DNA of 64,000 bases, taken from Neptunicella plasticusilytica (lineage in GTDB: Bacteria; Pseudomonadota; Gammaproteobacteria; Enterobacterales; Alteromonadaceae). Below the pieces are notes generated by a model that was not told the origin of the DNA, did not search any database, and was given only the letters and a program-made list of their open reading frames with translations. Numbering within the stretch: position 1 is the first letter of the stretch; each line of letters begins with the position of its first letter. Shown piece after piece: positions 63,500 through 64,000 of this stretch. The position numbers were made by a program, and so were the translations under genes. Location: assembly GCF_047922965.1 (NCBI RefSeq), contig NZ_CP150481.1, positions 2,170,001 through 2,234,000 on the forward strand. The letters are read 5' to 3'.

Positions 63500-64000
63500 T
63501 TAATAAGTGCGACGTTCAACATTCAAGCGAGCAGCTTCAGTCTGATCGACGGGTTCGATCCTGACTGAGCACTGTTTAAATGCCGGTTGACGTGAATAGG
63601 GATCGAGTAACCCCAGCGATAAACGATTGACACAATCGTGGAAATGGAACGGAATAAACACCATATTGCGTGGCACCCGGTGGGTAAGCTGAACCAGCAC
63701 CACCGCATCGCCACGACGACTAGCCAAGCGCACATAAGTTTGATGACCAATGCCCAGCTCGATTGCCGCATCCGGATTCATTTCCATATAAGGAGTGGGA
63801 CTGAACTTATTGCAATTACCTATTTTGCCGGTACGGGTACGGGTATGGAAATGCTCTACTACCCGTCCGCTGTTCAGCCAGAAAGGATAATCGTTACAAG
63901 GCTGTTCGTTGTTATTATAAAATTTGACCGGGATCAGGTTAGCTTTGCCACTTTTAGTTTGGAAATGACCATCGGTATATAAACGCGACTCTCCTTTAAG
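63500..64000 (-). CDS. Molybdopterin oxidoreductase, nitrate-reductase-like; only the C-terminal end in the window
   Basis: The reading frame is open to the right edge, giving the last 166 residues. It reads RLYTDGHFQTKSGKANLIP, then PFWLNSGRVVEHFHTRTRTG and YMEMNPDAA; these are hallmarks of the molybdopterin dinucleotide-binding domain of NasA/NapA-type enzymes. The rest of the gene lies outside. Its product is served by the FeS/DmsC fusion directly downstream (stop and start overlap). Assimilatory-like sequence with a membrane quinone anchor is an uncommon pairing, so nitrate as substrate is not certain. No start codon belongs within the window; an internal ATG at 63787 is not the start. 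Confidence 0.9.
   Translation of the reverse strand, partial: LKGESRLYTDGHFQTKSGKANLIPVKFYNNNEQPCNDYPFWLNSGRVVEHFHTRTRTGKIGNCNKFSPTPYMEMNPDAAIELGIGHQTYVRLASRRGDAVVLVQLTHRVPRNMVFIPFHFHDCVNRLSLGLLDPYSRQPAFKQCSVRIEPVDQTEAARLNVERRTY

Overview
The window looks like chromosomal DNA of a marine-type gammaproteobacterium, most likely in or near the Alteromonadaceae. Supports are the gene set and order: comEC-msbA-lpxK-trm112-kdsB, lolCDE, mfd-csiV, nagZ, and psrA-fadE with PsrA-type operators, together with a large TonB receptor, an M2 peptidase and a pectinesterase. I see no rRNA, tRNA, CRISPR array, integrase or insertion sequence. Most genes are intact and densely packed, so this is mainly ordinary chromosome with a few accessory patches. 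The genus is inference.

Layout. 0-2.2 kb: the end of a LysR regulator, a pirin, and a short remnant of a GGDEF protein. 2.2-9.6 kb: an RND efflux operon (lipoprotein adaptor plus two different pumps). 9.6-15.4 kb: an orphan periplasmic binding protein, then a MacA/MacB-like operon (adaptor, ATPase, two separate permeases) ended by a clear terminator. 15.4-17.9 kb: a secreted pectinesterase and a divergent AhpD-like/AraC pair. 17.9-20.7 kb: a proline/osmotic unit on the minus strand (unannotated 53-codon ORF, putP, proB). 21-23.6 kb: a MarR regulator and a chemoreceptor with a sigma-28-like promoter. 23.7-27.8 kb: a GNAT-nitrilase fusion, an HD hydrolase and a K+/H+ antiporter. 27.8-34.6 kb: the lipid A/KDO block with comEC. 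34.6-40.1 kb: a PAS chemoreceptor, a DUF2062 protein and lolCDE. 40.2-46.7 kb: PilZ protein, mfd, csiV, a cobalamin adenosyltransferase and an XRE membrane regulator. 46.8-51.3 kb: nagZ, an orphan plus-strand terminator, and the psrA-fadE operon. 51.4-56.0 kb: M2 peptidase and TonB receptor. 56.5-59.4 kb: TlpA-like thioredoxin, DUF4266 lipoprotein, DUF3570 barrel protein and ApbE. 59.5-61.1 kb: an Omp85-like barrel with one POTRA domain. 61.1-64 kb: a small unknown protein, an FeS/DmsC-like fusion and the end of a nitrate-reductase-like molybdoenzyme.

The best candidate for an under-described system is the four-gene tlpA-DUF4266-DUF3570-apbE operon. The DUF3570 protein carries the heptad DALTGAS near its mature N-terminus, which fits the FMN-attachment motif used by ApbE on NqrC/RnfG-type proteins. 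The operon would therefore make a covalently flavinylated outer-membrane beta-barrel, with a periplasmic thioredoxin and a small Gly/Cys-tailed lipoprotein as partners. The ApbE is unusual: it has no signal peptide (an in-frame stop directly precedes its ATG) and has Gly where the family normally has a metal-binding Asp.

Second-tier observations: a small ORF with a perfect Shine-Dalgarno that probably couples translation to putP, two copies of a dispersed intergenic palindrome, paired PsrA operators, and a plus-strand terminator with no gene to terminate.
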